Notes under the pieces: generated by a model
What the model was told of the DNA's origin: nothing
Seen by the model: only the letters and a program-made list of their open reading frames with translations
The model's database searches: none
Position numbers and translations under genes: made by a program
From: Bacillota bacterium
GTDB lineage: Bacteria; Bacillota; Bacilli; Tumebacillales; Effusibacillaceae
Length of the DNA: 6,733 bases
NCBI GenBank assembly: GCA_020059765.1
Contig: JAGVBM010000121.1
Location: 1 to 6,733, forward strand
Direction: 5' to 3'
Shown: positions 4,922-6,733 of the stretch, piece by piece
Layout of the letters: each line of letters opens with the position of its first letter
Position numbering within the stretch: position 1 is the stretch's first letter

Positions 4922-6301
4922 ATGAAACAGGATCTGCTTGCGCTGCCTGCAGTCACCGCCAGACAAAAAGTCGGCATCATTCTGTCTTTGGCCGTTCCGG
5001 CCATGATTGAAAATATCCTGCAAACGGTGGTCGGTTTTGTCGATACTCTGTTTGTCGCCAAACTCGGGTTGGCAGAAGTCACGGCAGTCGGTGTGGCCAA
5101 TGCCGTCTTAGCCGTTTACATCGCGATTTTTATGGCAATTGGCGTGGGCACCACCTCATTGATTGCCCGGGAATTGGGCGCCGGTCAGAAAGAAAAGGCG
5201 CAAATCCTTGCCAAACAAGCGACCATCCTCTCGGTGTTGGCAGGCCTCGTATTCGGGCTCATCACCCTGTTTTTTGCAGAACCGCTGCTGCGCTTGATGG
5301 GGGCGGAACCGGACGTGTTGGCATCGGGTGTCACTTATTTCCGAATTGTCGCCGTTCCCTCTGTGCTGATAGCCCTGATGTTTACTTTTGGCAGCATTTT
5401 GCGAGCCAACGGCGACACGAAAACGCCGATGAAGGTGAGCGTCTGGATCAACCTGCTGCATATTGCACTGGATTATGTCCTGATTTTCGGGCTGGGAACC
5501 TGGGAGGGTTTCGGTCTTACCGGTGCCGCTTGGGCTACCGTTATCGTTCGTTTGGCCGGTACAATCGCCCTTTACCAAGCCATTCGCCGTTCGGCAGTCG
5601 CCTTTTCCCTCCTGCGTACAGAACGGGAGCCGGGGACCTCTGTGCTTCCGCTGCTGCAGTTGTCGGCGCCGGCCGCTGCCGAACGGTTGATCATGCGACT
5701 GGGACAAGTCCTGTATTTTGGACTGATCGTTCGCATCGGCACAGAAACCTACGCGGCTCATACGATTGCCGGAAACATTGAGATTTTCTCCTATATGCCA
5801 GGTTACGGCCTGGCCGCAGCGGCAACGATTCTCGTCGGCCAGCATCTCGGGGCGCAGCGGGCAAAAGACGCCTATCAGTACGGAATGCTGACCACCGGAA
5901 TCGCCATGCTGTTCATGTCGATCGCCGGAATTCTCTTGTTCGTTCTCTCGCCCTGGCTGGCCACCTGGTTCACGACACAGCCGGATGTAATCGGCATGGT
6001 GGTGACCGCCCTGCGCATCGACGCCTTCGCCCAACCCGCCCTCGCTGTCGGTCTGGTTCTTGCAGGTGCGCTGCAGGGAGCGGGCGACACCAAAAGTCCC
6101 ATGTACAGCACCGCCGTCGGCATGTGGCTGGTCAGGGTCGTCGGCGTATATCTCCTGGGGATTCACCTGCAAATGGGGATTGCCGGAATCTGGCTGTCGA
6201 TCGCGATCGATCTGGCTATCCGCGCCGTTTATCTGTATTGGCGGTTTCGGGCGCTTTTGCAAACGGATCGAGACGCACTTCCTGCTGTTGGAAGCAAATA
6301 A
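4922..6301 (+). CDS. MATE-family multidrug/toxin exporter (NorM/DinF-like)
   Basis: A 459-aa inner-membrane antiporter, the normal length for MATE proteins, expected to span the membrane 12 times in two homologous halves. The halves are visible as repeated signatures: LRANGDTKTPM (160-170) and LQGAGDTKSPM (384-394), and ARELGAGQ (82-89) with GQHLGAQ (306-312). D41 in the first helix (GFVDTLFVAKLG) is the acidic residue implicated in cation coupling in archaeal and Vibrio MATE proteins. E254 (SAPAAAERLI) and D367 (RIDAFAQP) are further candidate ion ligands. The family exports cationic drugs and other compounds using a Na+ or H+ gradient. The substrate here is unknown. ATG at 4922 has AGGGGG overlapping the stop of the preceding metal-sensor gene, so both are translated from one mRNA and the exporter is probably metal-inducible. 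A terminator-like hairpin follows 4 nt after the stop. Confidence 0.96.
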   Translation: MKQDLLALPAVTARQKVGIILSLAVPAMIENILQTVVGFVDTLFVAKLGLAEVTAVGVANAVLAVYIAIFMAIGVGTTSLIARELGAGQKEKAQILAKQATILSVLAGLVFGLITLFFAEPLLRLMGAEPDVLASGVTYFRIVAVPSVLIALMFTFGSILRANGDTKTPMKVSVWINLLHIALDYVLIFGLGTWEGFGLTGAAWATVIVRLAGTIALYQAIRRSAVAFSLLRTEREPGTSVLPLLQLSAPAAAERLIMRLGQVLYFGLIVRIGTETYAAHTIAGNIEIFSYMPGYGLAAAATILVGQHLGAQRAKDAYQYGMLTTGIAMLFMSIAGILLFVLSPWLATWFTTQPDVIGMVVTALRIDAFAQPALAVGLVLAGALQGAGDTKSPMYSTAVGMWLVRVVGVYLLGIHLQMGIAGIWLSIAIDLAIRAVYLYWRFRALLQTDRDALPAVGSK

Positions 6302-6305
6302 GCAA

Positions 6306-6338
6306 TACCCCATACCACGATCATCATGGTATGGGGTA
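6306..6338. terminator. Perfect 12-bp hairpin between convergent genes, probable bidirectional terminator
   Basis: TACCCCATACCA (6306-6317) and TGGTATGGGGTA (6327-6338) are exact inverted repeats around a 9-nt loop. The hairpin starts 4 nt after the exporter stop and ends 11 nt before the stop of the convergent SLH gene. Neither side has a proper T-tract (actgttctg on plus; ttgcttattt on minus), so it is a plausible but not textbook intrinsic terminator for either direction. Confidence 0.75.
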
Positions 6339-6349
6339 ACTGTTCTGCC

Positions 6350-6733
6350 TTACAATCCTGCATACTTCGAGATAATTTTCGCCGCTTGCCCGCGGGTTAA
6401 GGTGTTCTGTGGGTAAAAGAGGCCGTCATCAAAGCCGCTGATCCATTTTTGACCGTAAAGAACGGCTACGGAAGGTTTGGCCCAATCATGAACCTTGCTG
6501 AAATCAGGAAACGGTTCTCCGGCGCCCGAAATGTCCACGTCGGCAACATGAAGAGATCTGCCAATAATGGTAACCGCTTCTTCCCGCGTAATGGTTCTCT
6601 CAGGGTAAAAATACGTTTTGCCGCCAACCGTTTCTCCTTTAATCAGCCCGGCTCCAGCCAAAGCGTCAATGTAAGACCTGGACCATCTCGATTCGGAGAC
6701 ATCTGTGAACTGGATTTGAGATTGTTGTTCCGT
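6350..6733 (-). CDS. S-layer homology (SLH) domain protein, C-terminal part (runs off the window)
   Basis: The frame is open from the window edge at 6733 to TAA at 6350-6352, giving 127 residues of a longer protein; the TTG at 6661 is internal, not a start. Two SLH modules are visible. The first runs from about residue 9 (FTDVSESRWSRSYI, then AGAGLIKG, FYPERTITREEA) and the second from about 74 (PFPDFSKVHDWAKPSV, then WISGFDDGLFYPQNTLTRGQAA). Each has the family pattern of an F-x-D-V/F opening, W or Y-A-x-x-x-V/I middle, G-x-x-x-G and the F-x-P-x-x-x-x-T-R-x-x-A ending. SLH modules tether exported proteins to pyruvylated secondary cell-wall polymer in Gram-positive bacteria. The protein ends one residue or so after the last module (SKYAGL), so SLH is C-terminal here. 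The effector or enzymatic part lies outside the window. Confidence 0.93.
   Translation of the reverse strand, partial: TEQQSQIQFTDVSESRWSRSYIDALAGAGLIKGETVGGKTYFYPERTITREEAVTIIGRSLHVADVDISGAGEPFPDFSKVHDWAKPSVAVLYGQKWISGFDDGLFYPQNTLTRGQAAKIISKYAGL

Noticed and set aside
5156..6313. A 385-codon open frame on the minus strand opposite the MATE gene
   Set aside because: Its product is polar and low in complexity with no family motifs, while the plus strand encodes a clear 12-helix exporter.
6350..6661. A 103-aa protein starting with TTG at 6661
   Set aside because: The frame stays open upstream to the window edge and completes a first SLH module, so this is the C-terminus of a longer protein.

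Overview
The window reads as chromosomal DNA of a low- to mid-GC Bacillota bacterium of the Bacilli type. The evidence is a hisS-aspS operon under a T-box leader, strong AGGAGG-type ribosome sites, sigma-A promoter boxes, a lipobox lipoprotein and an SLH-domain surface protein. The exact genus cannot be read from the sequence; an Alicyclobacillaceae-like relative is a guess.

Layout. (1) 1-252, minus: start of a small membrane protein resembling DUF2231, cut by the window edge. (2) 408-4490, minus: one transcription unit. A near-consensus sigma-A promoter drives an Asp-specifier (GAC) T-box riboswitch with its terminator, then hisS, aspS, a short lipoprotein with a polymorphic-toxin-like nuclease domain, and a small Cys-rich CPCC-like protein. 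Spacing is tight: 3 nt between hisS and aspS, a GTGA overlap between aspS and the lipoprotein, then 44 nt that carry a 15-bp tandem duplication. No convincing terminator is visible between 253 and 407. (3) 4514-6301, plus: a divergent two-gene operon encoding a CsoR-type metal sensor with a His-rich N-terminal tail, and a MATE-family exporter. A C6G7 palindrome typical of CsoR operators lies directly upstream of, and touching, the TATAAT box. (4) 6306-6338: a perfect 12-bp hairpin between convergent genes. (5) 6350-6733, minus: C-terminal end of an S-layer-homology protein, cut by the window edge.

How the parts work together. The synthetase operon should be induced when tRNA-Asp is uncharged, so HisRS appears to be slaved to aspartate charging. 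The two distal genes ride on the same transcript. One looks like a member of the nuclease-toxin superfamily and the other could be its partner, but that pairing is a hypothesis. The plus-strand operon looks self-regulated: the sensor should repress itself and the MATE gene until it binds metal, most likely Cu(I) judging from its Cys-His-Cys triad. The least ordinary points are the toxin-like lipoprotein inside a tRNA-synthetase operon and the coupling of a CsoR-type sensor to a MATE exporter instead of a copper ATPase.
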